From assembly GCF_000382205.1 (NCBI RefSeq), contig NZ_KB907788.1, positions 868,001-932,000 of the forward strand: 64,000 bases of DNA, given 5' to 3'. Positions 7,762 through 16,266 of this stretch are shown in pieces (position 1 is the stretch's first letter; every line of letters begins with the position of its first letter). The translations under genes were made by a program, and so were the position numbers. The stretch comes from Dyadobacter beijingensis DSM 21582 (GTDB lineage: Bacteria > Bacteroidota > Bacteroidia > Cytophagales > Spirosomataceae). The notes below the pieces were generated by a model. It had not been told where the DNA came from, did no database searches, and saw only the letters and a program-made list of their open reading frames with translations.

Positions 7762-9204
7762 TTACCGGATCATCCCGCCAATCAATTCTCCCAATTTCCT
7801 CAAACCCGCATCAATCAAGGCGTTGTACGGTGCCCCGAAGCTGATGCGGATGTAATTGGAGAAGCGGGCGTCGGTGCTGAAAATCTGGCCCGGTGCGATG
7901 CTGATGCTTTCCTGGATGGCCGTTTCGAAGAGTTCGAATGCATTGACGCCGGCGTTGAGCTCGATCCACAGGACATAACCGCCTTGCGGGCGTACCACGC
8001 GCGTGTCCGCAGGGAAGTAGTCGGATATCGCCTGCACGTAGCGAAGGCATTGTGTATGCAAAGATTTTCGTAAATGCCTCATATGCAGGTCGTAGCGGCC
8101 TGTTTCGAAGAAGTTGGCGACGGCGGCATGTGTGGGCGTAGCGGAGGAAACAGTATGGGTGATCTTCGTACTCAGCACTTTATCCTTGAATTTTCCCGGA
8201 AAGCACCAACCCACGCGGTAGCCTGGCGCGAGCGTTTTCGACACGGAGCCGCAGAGCATCACCAGGCCGTTTTTATCATAACTTTTACAGGTGCCCGGCC
8301 GGGTCTTGCCGAAATACATTTCCCCGTAAATATCGTCTTCGATCAGGGGGATTTGCCGCTCCGCCAGCATTTCGACGAGCTGCTTTTTACGGTAGTCAGG
8401 CATAAGGGCACCGGTAGGGTTCGAAAAGTTGGGCACAAAAAGAACAGCCCTCACCGGCACGGTTTCCAGGGCCTTTTCCAGGTATTCGAGGTCCGCGCCT
8501 TCGTCGGGATGGCAGGGGATTTCCAGGATTTTGAGGCCCAGGCTTTTCATAATATTGAAGATCCCGAAATAGATCGGGTTTTCGATCGCGACGGTATCGC
8601 CGGGCTCGGTGACGGCTTTCAGGCAGAAAATGAGCGCTTCCATGCAGCCCTGCGTCGTCACCACATCGTCCTCGCTCACATTCCCTTTCCAGTTGAAGGC
8701 ATATTTCGCGATCTGTTGCCGCAATGCCCGGTTACCCTGCACTTCCTCGTATTGCGTGCAGCTGTGCGGACTTTTACGCAGCGCCTCGATCATCGCCTTG
8801 TTGAGTTTCGCTTCGGGAATGAGTTCGGAAGAAGGCGCCGCCACCGACAGCCGGACAATCCGCTCGTGCGTCATCGTTTTATACACCGTCCGGATCATGT
8901 CGTCGACATTCGCCTTCTGTATCAGCGGCCCCTGCGCGTGCGCGAGCAGCCTTTCCGGCGCATTTAGGGGAGAAAAACGCACAAAATAGCCCGATTTGGG
9001 CCGGGCTTCGATAATTCCCTTGTTTTCCAGCTCCACATAAGCCTTGAATGCCGTACTGAGACTAATGCCTTGTTCCTTGCTCAACGCGCGGAGCGAAATC
9101 AATTTATCACCTGCTTTCAATGTCCCCTTTTCGATCTGCGCCATCAGCCTGTCGGCGATTTGGGCATAAAGGAAATCTTCGCGGACGTGGTCTTCGGCTA
9201 TCAT
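7762..9204 (-). CDS. MocR-family PLP-dependent regulator
   Basis: A 480-residue protein with an N-terminal GntR winged helix (about residues 10-75, LRALSKEQGISLSTAFKAY) and an aminotransferase domain. Lys323 in GSVSKTLAPGYRVGW is the expected PLP lysine, and the aspartates in LIEDDIYGEMYF (about 289-291) face the PLP ring. It could in principle keep aminotransferase activity, but the HTH makes regulation the likely role. It is divergent from the operon at 9303-12459, which includes a PLP-dependent decarboxylase and an exporter, and probably controls it. Confidence 0.9.
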   Translation of the reverse strand: MIAEDHVREDFLYAQIADRLMAQIEKGTLKAGDKLISLRALSKEQGISLSTAFKAYVELENKGIIEARPKSGYFVRFSPLNAPERLLAHAQGPLIQKANVDDMIRTVYKTMTHERIVRLSVAAPSSELIPEAKLNKAMIEALRKSPHSCTQYEEVQGNRALRQQIAKYAFNWKGNVSEDDVVTTQGCMEALIFCLKAVTEPGDTVAIENPIYFGIFNIMKSLGLKILEIPCHPDEGADLEYLEKALETVPVRAVLFVPNFSNPTGALMPDYRKKQLVEMLAERQIPLIEDDIYGEMYFGKTRPGTCKSYDKNGLVMLCGSVSKTLAPGYRVGWCFPGKFKDKVLSTKITHTVSSATPTHAAVANFFETGRYDLHMRHLRKSLHTQCLRYVQAISDYFPADTRVVRPQGGYVLWIELNAGVNAFELFETAIQESISIAPGQIFSTDARFSNYIRISFGAPYNALIDAGLRKLGELIGGMIR

Positions 9205-9216
9205 TTTTATTATTTC

Positions 9217-9254
9217 AATCTGTTATGCTCAAAATTAACAAAACTGAATCTGTT
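9217..9254. promoter_or_regulatory. direct repeats in the MocR / EamA divergent region
   Basis: AATCTGTT occurs at 9217-9224 and 9247-9254, 30 bp apart. Between them CAAAATTA (9230-9237) reads TAATTTTG on the minus strand, a -7 box for the MocR gene. MocR regulators commonly bind direct repeats overlapping promoters, so this is a plausible operator. Confidence 0.45.
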
Positions 9255-9302
9255 TTATTAAATTAGAGGGAGAGAATTTTGTGGCGTTAAATGTAAAAGG
9301 CT

Positions 9303-10217
9303 ATGAAAAGCAATCTGACGGCATACATCGCATTGATCCTCGTCTGTTTTTTTTGGGGAACGACATACCTCGCAGCGCGCATCGGCGTGGCGGGTTTTCC
9401 GGCGTTGTTCTTTATGGGGTTTCGCAATGTGGCCGCCGGGGCGCTGCTGCTGGCATTTCTGGCTTTGAAAAACCGGTCGTTTCCGTGGACATGGGCCGAT
9501 ATTCGCCTGCAACTCGTGCCCGGCTGGTGCATGATCACATTCGGGACGGGGCTTGTCGGTTGGTGTGTGCAGTACATTCCGAGCGGTCTGGCGGCGTTGC
9601 TGTACGCGACGGTTCCGTTATTTACCATTGTGGTTAACCTGCTGGCGCGGAAGGAGGAGCGTATTAACGGCCACATCGCGGGCGGTATGCTGCTCGGCCT
9701 GGCCGGGGTAATGCTCGTTTTTCGGGATAATATCAGTTACCTGGCCGATAGTAAGTCTTTGATGGGTATTTGCGTCACGCTTGCCTCGTGCGTGTCGTGG
9801 TGCCTGGGCGGGCTGTATACCAAAAGCTACCCGGGCAGAACAGATTCGTTTTTCAACGCGGCGATCCAGATGATGGCTGGTGGTGCGGGGCTTTTTGTGC
9901 TCAGCGCGCTCAACGACGACTGGACCGACCTGCCCGCTTTACAAATGCAGTCGCTGCTGGCGCTGCTTTACCTGATATTTTTTGGTTCTATTCTCGCTTA
10001 TGCCTCGTATCTTTTCGCCATGTCCAGGTTACCCGCGGGGTTGGTGTCAATTTATGCGTACATCAATCCCCTGGTAGCGCTGGTGCTCGGTTTCCTTATA
10101 TTAGATGAAAAAATTACCTGGCTGACCGTCCTGGCGTTCACCGTTACGATCAGCGGGGTTTTTCTCGTCAACCGCGGGTATCAGCTGCAAAAAAGAAAGC
10201 ACGAATTAACATCGTAA
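9303..10217 (+). CDS. EamA-family (DMT) transporter
   Basis: A 304-residue inner-membrane protein with about ten hydrophobic segments in two repeats. It opens with AYIALILVCFFWGTTYLAAR, the typical first helix of an EamA/DMT exporter, and has the second-repeat ending LVALVLGFLILDEKITWLTV. Family members export amino acids, amines or other small metabolites. It is the first gene of a four-gene run with gaps of 3 to 6 bases, and is divergent from a MocR regulator. That context suggests export of an amino acid or the amine product of the decarboxylase at 11065. Confidence 0.88.
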   Translation: MKSNLTAYIALILVCFFWGTTYLAARIGVAGFPALFFMGFRNVAAGALLLAFLALKNRSFPWTWADIRLQLVPGWCMITFGTGLVGWCVQYIPSGLAALLYATVPLFTIVVNLLARKEERINGHIAGGMLLGLAGVMLVFRDNISYLADSKSLMGICVTLASCVSWCLGGLYTKSYPGRTDSFFNAAIQMMAGGAGLFVLSALNDDWTDLPALQMQSLLALLYLIFFGSILAYASYLFAMSRLPAGLVSIYAYINPLVALVLGFLILDEKITWLTVLAFTVTISGVFLVNRGYQLQKRKHELTS

Positions 10218-10221
10218 TACC

Positions 10222-10692
10222 ATGATCAACAGCACATTTGTGACATTATATAGCCGCGACATCAAAAGGCTCCGGGGCGAAATTGAACAATACCCCTACG
10301 AGGAAGCATTGTGGCTGCCGCTTCCCGGTACGATCAATCCCGGCGGCAATCTGTGCCAGCACCTGATCGGCAACCTGCGCACGTATATATGCCTCACGCT
10401 CGGCGGGCACGCCTATTCCCGCGACCGCGACGCCGAATTTAGTCAGCGTACCCATTCCCGGGCGCAAATGCTCGCCGAGCTGGATACGCTCCGCGACATG
10501 GTGATCACGACGATCGAGTCGCTGGACGAGCAGAAGATGGCTGAGGAATACCCCCGGAACGTGCTGGATATGTTCCCGGAACAAACTGTACACCTGATAC
10601 TTACCCATTTGCTGGCACATTTGTCGTGGCACCTCGGGCATATCAACTACCACCGTCGCTGGGTGACCGCATTACCCTCAGCAAAACCATAA
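10222..10692 (+). CDS. DinB-fold protein
   Basis: A 156-residue four-helix-bundle protein of the DinB/YfiT type. The conserved metal-binding histidine pattern is visible: a first His in NLCQHLIGNLRTY (about residue 47), and a C-terminal pair in LLAHLSWHLGHINYHRR. Proteins of this fold bind a divalent metal; several are thiol-dependent transferases and others have no known activity. It starts five bases after the EamA gene and sits in the same operon. Confidence 0.75.
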   Translation: MINSTFVTLYSRDIKRLRGEIEQYPYEEALWLPLPGTINPGGNLCQHLIGNLRTYICLTLGGHAYSRDRDAEFSQRTHSRAQMLAELDTLRDMVITTIESLDEQKMAEEYPRNVLDMFPEQTVHLILTHLLAHLSWHLGHINYHRRWVTALPSAKP

Positions 10693-10698
10693 ATTAAC

Positions 10699-11061
10699 AT
10701 GCATTTAACGGAACAAACGGCGCGATCCTTTGCCGGCCAATGGATCGCTGCCTGGAACAGCCATGACCTCGCGGCTATTATGGAGCTTTATGCTGCTGAC
10801 ATTCAATTCTTTTCGCCCTACATTATCAAGTTGGGAATGAATGCGGAAGGCGTCATTTCCGACAAGCAGGAACTGGAAATCTATTTCAAAAAAGCGCTCG
10901 ACACATATCAGGACCTGCATTTCGTACTGTTTGAGACGCTTGCGGGCGCGGGTTCGCTCATTTTATATTACCAAAGCGTCAACGACCGGATTGCCGCCGA
11001 GATGATGGAGCTGGACGAATCGGGACGGATCTGTTTGGTAAAAGCGCATTATAATCTTTAA
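10699..11061 (+). CDS. SnoaL/NTF2-like protein
   Basis: A 120-residue single-domain protein with the cone-shaped NTF2-like fold pattern: an N-terminal helix ending in WIAAWNSHDLAAIMELYA, the strand DIQFFSPY, and a sheet ending ICLVKAHYNL. Such proteins include small-molecule isomerases, cyclases and binding proteins. The gene is six bases after the DinB-like gene and four before the decarboxylase gene, so it is probably part of the same pathway. Substrate unknown. Confidence 0.72.
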   Translation: MHLTEQTARSFAGQWIAAWNSHDLAAIMELYAADIQFFSPYIIKLGMNAEGVISDKQELEIYFKKALDTYQDLHFVLFETLAGAGSLILYYQSVNDRIAAEMMELDESGRICLVKAHYNL

Positions 11062-11064
11062 GTT

Positions 11065-12459
11065 ATGTTTGAATTGTTTGAAAATGAATTGAATAGCCTG
11101 GACGACATTCTAGACCAGGTTAAAAATGACAGCCTCGGTTTTCTTGAAAAGATCCATGAAAAACCGACGTCCATCGCGGACCAATCCGTAGCGCTGCCTG
11201 GTTTGAATGCGGTCGGCATAGGCGCGTTGGCCAGTCTGGATTATTTTAAACAGCATTATGAAAAATTGATGGTCGCCAGCGGCGGGCCGCGCTATTGGGG
11301 ATTCGTCACCGGCGGTGCCACTCCGGCCGCGATTGCAGGCGACTGGCTCACAGCGGTTTACGACCAGAATACGCAAAGCGTGCAAGGCGAGGGCGATGTG
11401 TCCGCAATCCTCGAACAGCAGACGATCAGGCTTTTATGCGAGCTCCTGCATCTGCCGGAGGATTTCCAGGGTGGTTTCGTGACGGGAGCGACGATGTCGA
11501 ACTTTACAGGATTGGCGGTAGCCAGGCAATGGGCCGGGGAGCAATCGGGCAGGGACATTTCGCGCGAAGGCGTGGGCGGGCAAATGGTAGTCATGGCCGC
11601 TACGCCGCATTCTTCGGTGGTGAAATCGTTGTCTATGCTCGGTATCGGCAGCAGCAATGTCATTCGCATAGCGGCATTGGAAGGCCGCGAAGCAATGGAT
11701 CTTGCCGATTTCGAGCGGCAATTGAAAGCCTGTGCGGGCCGGCCGGTAATCGTAAATTGCAGCGCAGGGACGGTTAACACGGTTGATTTCGACGACATCA
11801 AGGCCATCGTCGCATTGAAAAAACGGTACAATTTCTGGCTGCATATCGACGCCGCATTTGGCGGTTTCGCGGCTTGTTCGCCTTCGTACCGGCATTTGCT
11901 GGAAGGCTGGGAGCAGGCCGACAGCATTACCATCGATTGCCATAAATGGATGAATGTACCCTACGACAGCGCTGTTTCGCTCGTTCGGAAATCGCATAGC
12001 CGGCTGCAAATCAGTACATTTCAAAACTCCAATGCGCCGTATCTCGGCGATCCGCTGGACAATTTCTCCTATCTCAATTTCCTTCCCGAAAATTCTCGTC
12101 GTTTCCGGGCATTGCCGGCGTGGTTCAGCCTGACGGCCTACGGGCGCAACGGTTTCGAATGGATCGTGCAGAATGGCATTGAGCGGGCGCAGGAATTTGG
12201 AGATTATATTGAAACAAGCGAACATTTCGAGCTGCTGGCGCCGGTGCGACTGAATGTCGTATGCTTCCGGCTGAAATCAGGCGTCGAAAGAATGCCGGAA
12301 TTTTTGAAAAAAATGAATCGTCGCGGAAAAATTTTCATGACGCCAACTTTGCTATCGGGACACTCGGCAATGCGTGCTGCGTTTGTCAATTATCGAACGG
12401 GAAATCAGGATATTTTGGTCGCCATTCGTGAGATGGAGGAAGCGCTGCAAGGGTTGTGA
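11065..12459 (+). CDS. group II PLP-dependent amino-acid decarboxylase
   Basis: A 464-residue cytoplasmic enzyme of the aromatic-L-amino-acid / glutamate / histidine decarboxylase group. The PLP lysine is Lys294 after His293 (TIDCHKWMNVPYDSA), and Asp262 in LHIDAAFGGFAACS pairs with the pyridine nitrogen. GATMSNFTGLAVAR is the phosphate-binding segment. It removes CO2 from an amino acid to give an amine; the substrate cannot be fixed without comparison. As last gene of the MocR-controlled operon with an exporter, it fits amine production and export. Part of the family acts as transaminase-like enzymes, so this is a class-level call. Confidence 0.85.
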   Translation: MFELFENELNSLDDILDQVKNDSLGFLEKIHEKPTSIADQSVALPGLNAVGIGALASLDYFKQHYEKLMVASGGPRYWGFVTGGATPAAIAGDWLTAVYDQNTQSVQGEGDVSAILEQQTIRLLCELLHLPEDFQGGFVTGATMSNFTGLAVARQWAGEQSGRDISREGVGGQMVVMAATPHSSVVKSLSMLGIGSSNVIRIAALEGREAMDLADFERQLKACAGRPVIVNCSAGTVNTVDFDDIKAIVALKKRYNFWLHIDAAFGGFAACSPSYRHLLEGWEQADSITIDCHKWMNVPYDSAVSLVRKSHSRLQISTFQNSNAPYLGDPLDNFSYLNFLPENSRRFRALPAWFSLTAYGRNGFEWIVQNGIERAQEFGDYIETSEHFELLAPVRLNVVCFRLKSGVERMPEFLKKMNRRGKIFMTPTLLSGHSAMRAAFVNYRTGNQDILVAIREMEEALQGL

Positions 12460-12514
12460 AATTCGTTGATAAAGCTGTACATTGACCACCGTTACAGCCT
12501 TATCACCATTACAC

Positions 12515-13015
12515 ATGCTTCGTTTTTTTTTCCTGGCAGCCCTCTTGCTCACGTGCTTGTCGACGATGCAATGCAGTCCGGGCGTCACGGTGCTGAACAT
12601 CCGTGAGCTACCCAACTACGACAGCCGTTCGGCCGATCATATCCTGTTCCTGAACTTCCGTATTACGGGTAAGGCAGGCGGTCGCGAGCGCGTGGAGCTG
12701 GCTGGCACGAACCTGGGTGTCGGCCGGATGAAGAACATTTATCATCCGGTCAATTTTCCGGTGCGGATCAAGGCCATACCGCGTTATGGAGACGTTGGCC
12801 TGGAAGAGGAAATGACCTTCGAGCACCCGCTTTACCGGTCTGCGGAGGTGAGCGACGAGTCGGGGCATATCGACCGGAAGGAGGTGGAGGCGAAAGAAGG
12901 ATCGTTGCAGGTACGCATGCCAGTGCGTCCGGGACTCAACGCTTTGGAGCTTTTTAGTGTCACTCCGGAAAAGGGTACTGTGAAAATCTACACCCTTCAT
13001 TTCGACCAACCATGA
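12515..13015 (+). CDS. exported protein of unknown function
   Basis: A 166-residue protein beginning MLRFFFLAALLLTCLSTMQC, a signal peptide that may end in a lipoprotein cysteine, though the lipobox is poor. The mature part looks beta-rich (HILFLNFRITGKAGGRERVE, then PVRIKAIPRYGDVGLEEEMT). I do not recognise the family. The start was set at the ATG at 12515 because the longer frame only opens with a TTG. Its stop overlaps the ATG of the secreted peptidase gene (ATGA), so the two products are probably made together; a chaperone, inhibitor or surface partner is possible. Confidence 0.7.
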   Translation: MLRFFFLAALLLTCLSTMQCSPGVTVLNIRELPNYDSRSADHILFLNFRITGKAGGRERVELAGTNLGVGRMKNIYHPVNFPVRIKAIPRYGDVGLEEEMTFEHPLYRSAEVSDESGHIDRKEVEAKEGSLQVRMPVRPGLNALELFSVTPEKGTVKIYTLHFDQP

Positions 13016-14823
13016 AAATACTCTTTACCACACTATTCGCCATTTGCCTGTCCGCAGCTGCATTCGCGCAAACCTACCAGGTGGATACCTTGTACAAAAA
13101 CGGGCCGCTGGACAACCGCATCAATGTCGTGATCCTTGGCGACGGTTTTACCCAAATCGAACTTCCGAAATTTGCGGAGGAAGCCAGGAAGTTCGCCGAT
13201 TTCTTCCTCGGGTACGAGCCTTATGTGCATTACCGCAATTATTTCAACTTCTTCGCCATCCGCACGCCGTCCGCCGAAAGCGGGGTGACAAATCCAGGCA
13301 CGGCTCCGGACGCTTATAAGGATCAGCCTGTTAATTCGAAGAACACTTTTTTTGGTGCATCGTTTGGAACATCGATCCACCGGTTGGTAACGATTAGCAA
13401 GTACAGTGTGCTCAACAACTTAATGGCGAACCAATTTCCGATGTATGACCTGATTATTGTTCTCGTGAACACGCCATTTTACGGTGGTTCCGGCGGGCAG
13501 ATTGCGGTACATACCTTGCACACGCAGGCGAATACCATTGGTGTGCACGAAATCGGGCATACTTTCTCCCATTTAAACGATGAATACTGGGCCGGATCAG
13601 GTTATGGCTGGGAGGCGGCAAACATGACTTTGGAAAAAAATCCCGCGCTCGTTCGTTGGAGAGGCTGGCTTAATGTGTTTGGCATAGGCATTTACCAGCA
13701 TGGCAATACCGGCGAAGCCGCACTTTGGCACAAACCGGCCAATGGTACCTGCCTGATGGAATATCTCAATCAGCAATTTTGTGCTGTTTGCACCGAAGCG
13801 ACGACTGAAACGCTTTTGAAACAAATCAATCCCGTGGAAAGCGTGCAACCGGCTGCCGGATCTGTCGTCACCGTCAATTCGGCGCAAACATTCAGGCTGG
13901 GCTTGCTGGCGCCGAATCCGAATACGTTGCAGGTGAAATGGACGATCAATGACGAGCCCGTCGCGGGGAAGGGAAGCGAGCTCACGCTCACGCCCGACCA
14001 GGCTCCCGACGGCGCATTACTTGTTGCCAGCGTTTTTGATTCGACACGACTGAGCCGTTACGATGACGCCCGAACCGAGCGGACGCGGCGCTTCGAATGG
14101 CAACTGAAATCCAGCACGCCGAATGTATTCCGGGCAAGCGCTTCGAAAGATACCATCTGCGCAGGTGAGGAAGTTACGTTGGCGGCCTTTGGCTGTCAGG
14201 GGGCATTGACGTGGTCGGCGGGCGGCAGCGGTAAGACCATTCAGGTCAAGCCCGGGCAATCGGCCACGTATTCGGCCACCTGTAAAGTGGAAGGTACCCC
14301 GGCACAGACCGTGGAATTGCCCATTCACGTATTTCCATTGCCGAACGCCACCGCGGCCAACGGGGGGCCTTACACCGTTGGCGGCACGATCGAACTGACT
14401 GCCACGGGCGGCACGAGCTATTCGTGGAGCGGCCCGCGGGCATTCGTGTCCACGCTCTCGCATGCATCCGTGCAAGACGCTGCACTGTCTAATGCGGGCG
14501 TCTACGAGGTGACGGTTACAGATGTAAACGGCTGTTCGAAAAAAGCGCAGACGGAAGTGAAAGTAGACCCCATTCTTTCCATTCCCGCTAATCCGGAGCA
14601 ATGGGTAACCGTTTCGCCCAACCCGGCGCGTGATGTGATCAAAGTCCAAACTGCATTGACCGGCAGATCCGCATTCACATTGTTCAACCAGGCCGGGCGC
14701 AAAATGCTGTCAAAGACTTTTGAATCCCGAACGGATATTCCCGTGAAATTCCCTTCGGGCGTGTATGTGTACCGCTTCACGAATGGCTTGCGCGAGCGCA
14801 CAGGGAAGGTGGTGGTGGAGTGA
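13012..14823 (+). CDS. secreted M64-type metallopeptidase with T9SS sorting domain
   Basis: A 603-residue secreted protein. The signal peptide ends near AAAFAQ (residue 20). A zinc-peptidase motif of the M64 (IgA peptidase-like) type, HEIGHTFSHLNDEY, has His179, Glu180 and His183 with Asp190 as a possible third ligand. The middle (about 290-520) looks like Ig/PKD-type beta domains (LTWSAGGSGKTIQV, GGPYTVGGTIELTATGG). The last 75 residues (WVTVSPNPARDVIKV to the end, GVYVYRF) are a type A C-terminal sorting domain, which sends proteins through the type IX system to the surface. Coupled to the exported protein upstream. Confidence 0.87.
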   Translation: MKILFTTLFAICLSAAAFAQTYQVDTLYKNGPLDNRINVVILGDGFTQIELPKFAEEARKFADFFLGYEPYVHYRNYFNFFAIRTPSAESGVTNPGTAPDAYKDQPVNSKNTFFGASFGTSIHRLVTISKYSVLNNLMANQFPMYDLIIVLVNTPFYGGSGGQIAVHTLHTQANTIGVHEIGHTFSHLNDEYWAGSGYGWEAANMTLEKNPALVRWRGWLNVFGIGIYQHGNTGEAALWHKPANGTCLMEYLNQQFCAVCTEATTETLLKQINPVESVQPAAGSVVTVNSAQTFRLGLLAPNPNTLQVKWTINDEPVAGKGSELTLTPDQAPDGALLVASVFDSTRLSRYDDARTERTRRFEWQLKSSTPNVFRASASKDTICAGEEVTLAAFGCQGALTWSAGGSGKTIQVKPGQSATYSATCKVEGTPAQTVELPIHVFPLPNATAANGGPYTVGGTIELTATGGTSYSWSGPRAFVSTLSHASVQDAALSNAGVYEVTVTDVNGCSKKAQTEVKVDPILSIPANPEQWVTVSPNPARDVIKVQTALTGRSAFTLFNQAGRKMLSKTFESRTDIPVKFPSGVYVYRFTNGLRERTGKVVVE

Positions 14824-14848
14824 GGTCAACGCATCCATGGAATACGAA

Positions 14849-14874
14849 AAAAGGTCTCCTGCGGGAGACCTTTT
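14849..14874. terminator. bidirectional intrinsic terminator
   Basis: GGTCTCC (14853-14859), loop TGCG, GGAGACC (14864-14870), flanked by A on the left and T on the right so both strands give a stem plus U-tract. It separates the peptidase gene from the convergent gene ending at 14877. Confidence 0.85.
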
Positions 14875-14876
14875 CT

Positions 14877-15185
14877 TTATATCAGTGCCGATTTGGGCTT
14901 GCGGCCTACCTTCGTACGGTTGCGTATCTTATCGGGGCGGGGTCGGATTTCTTTATCCTGGAAATACAGCTTTAAGGATTCGATGATAATGTCTTTTTGC
15001 GTCAGGCCTTCCCAGTAACCGTAATCCTTCATATTTTCCATCAGCACAAAATCACAATCGAAGGTAACCTTGGTAGGGGCGCCGTCCACGACTTCGGCGG
15101 GTGCCGGGGTGATCTCCACTGCGGGCTCTTCCTGTACTTCGGGTAGTGGTAGTGGCGCAAAATCAAACTTTCTCTCCTTAGCCAT
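14877..15185 (-). CDS. small ParA partner, ribbon-helix-helix-like
   Basis: A 102-residue protein encoded five bases after parA. The N-terminal third is acidic and Pro-rich (LPLPEVQEEPAVEITPAPAE). The second half reads as strand-helix-helix: VTFDCDFVLMENMKDYGYW then TQKDIIIESLKLYFQDK and a basic tail RTKVGRKPKS. This resembles the small ribbon-helix-helix centromere-binding partners of plasmid ParA proteins rather than a classical ParB. It probably binds DNA near the cassette and stimulates ParA. Assignment is from layout and predicted secondary structure. Confidence 0.6.
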   Translation of the reverse strand: MAKERKFDFAPLPLPEVQEEPAVEITPAPAEVVDGAPTKVTFDCDFVLMENMKDYGYWEGLTQKDIIIESLKLYFQDKEIRPRPDKIRNRTKVGRKPKSALI

Positions 15186-15190
15186 ACGTG

Positions 15191-15955
15191 TCAGTTATTT
15201 ATTCGTTCCAGTATTTCTTTTGTTAACTTATAATAGTCTTCTGCTCCGTTGCTGGTGGGTGCGTAATCAAAGATCGTCGTTCCGTTGGCCTGCGCTTCCG
15301 ATAATGCAATGTTATCGCGGATGTACGCTTCCATGAAAACTTCGCCCAGCTGCTCCCGGGTCGCCGTGATCAGTTCGTGGCTGATCTTCTTCCGGATCTT
15401 CGGATTGTACCGCGTCGCGAACACGCCACCGAGGTTGGTGCTGGGGCTGATCTTTTTGATCTCCGCAGAATACACCAGGAAGTTCCGCAAACCCTCGTAG
15501 CTTAAAAACTCTGCCTGCAACGGTACATAGTACTGGTGGCAGGAAACCAATGCCAGCCTCGTGTTTCCGTAAAGGGCAGGAGGGCAGTCGATGATCACGA
15601 AGTCGTAACGGTCCTTCACTTTTTCCAATGCAATTTTCAGGTTGAAAGGAAAAACGGGCGCCGACTTGATCGTATCTTCCCGGTGGATCATTTCGGCCGA
15701 TCCGGGCAAAACATCAATGTCTCCAACACGCTTGACGATCTCATCAAATTCGTATTCGCCGGTGATGAACGAGCCGCTGTCTTTTTTCAGACCGGCATGC
15801 TGGATGCCGAAACTCTTGGTAAGACTCGCCTGCGCATCCAGATCAATAACCAACACTCGTGCATTGGCAAATTTGCTGAGACCGGCAGCAATACTCTGGG
15901 CAGATGTAGTCTTTCCCACACCACCTTTGTTGTTGACAATACTGATGATTTTCAT
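15191..15955 (-). CDS. parA: ParA-family partition ATPase
   Basis: A 254-residue ParA/MinD-type ATPase with the deviant Walker A KGGVGKTT at residues 10-17 (Lys10 and Lys15), the Walker A' segment VLVIDLDAQASLTKSFG, and FVIIDCPPAL as Walker B. It lacks an N-terminal HTH, so it is the short ParA type, which depends on the partner for DNA recognition. It probably segregates DNA or positions a cell component. The cassette is preceded by an AT-rich 310-bp region with inverted repeats that may be the centromere or operator. The chromosome should have its own ParAB elsewhere, so this could be of plasmid origin. Confidence 0.88.
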   Translation of the reverse strand: MKIISIVNNKGGVGKTTSAQSIAAGLSKFANARVLVIDLDAQASLTKSFGIQHAGLKKDSGSFITGEYEFDEIVKRVGDIDVLPGSAEMIHREDTIKSAPVFPFNLKIALEKVKDRYDFVIIDCPPALYGNTRLALVSCHQYYVPLQAEFLSYEGLRNFLVYSAEIKKISPSTNLGGVFATRYNPKIRKKISHELITATREQLGEVFMEAYIRDNIALSEAQANGTTIFDYAPTSNGAEDYYKLTKEILERINN

Positions 15956-15986
15956 TTAAAAGTATTATAAGTATAAAAAGTTAATA

Positions 15987-16016
15987 GTTTATTTCACGTC
16001 TGGTACGTAAATAAAC
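15987..16016. promoter_or_regulatory. inverted repeat upstream of parA (operator or centromere candidate)
   Basis: GTTTATTTCACGT (15987-15999) and ACGTAAATAAAC (16005-16016) are inverted, differing by one base, with a five-base centre. It lies 32 bp before the parA start in an AT-rich gap (15956-16266) with AAAGTATTA-like repeats. Small ParA partners typically bind such sites for autoregulation and partition. Confidence 0.5.
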
Positions 16017-16175
16017 GTAAAATATTTTTAACCCTAATCCTTATAAATAGAAAGTCGAAAAAGTTTTTGTCGTGGTAAATGTATCAATCATTTTAAATGA
16101 ATAAAAAGTATTAAAAGAATTTTTTTATAAATATTTTACAATGCGTTGATATTGAGAATGCTGTAAAAATGACAT

Positions 16176-16243
16176 CCCCCTGAGCCAAGGCGGAGAGCAA
16201 TTGATCACGTGATTGGATTTGCCTTCCAGCTTTGCGCAGGGGG
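16176..16243. other. nested inverted repeat with CACGTG core
   Basis: Three roughly concentric symmetric blocks: CCCCCTG/CAGGGGG (16176-16182, 16237-16243), AAGGC/GCCTT (16187-16191, 16221-16225) and the palindrome ATCACGTGAT (16204-16213). The central TCACGTGA is shared with the core of the canonical parS site, but the flanks differ. It may instead be the transcription end of the MFS gene at 16267. It is the only structured part of the right half of this intergenic region. Confidence 0.5.
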
Positions 16244-16266
16244 AGAACGGAAGCCTCTAAAAACCG

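Noticed and set aside
15536..15970. 144-residue open frame on the plus strand
   Set aside because: Antisense of parA; no domain, and it starts and ends inside the gene.
15987..16243. Canonical chromosomal parS site
   Set aside because: Only the TCACGTGA core matches; flanks differ, and the partner protein is not a standard ParB. Kept only as a centromere-like candidate.
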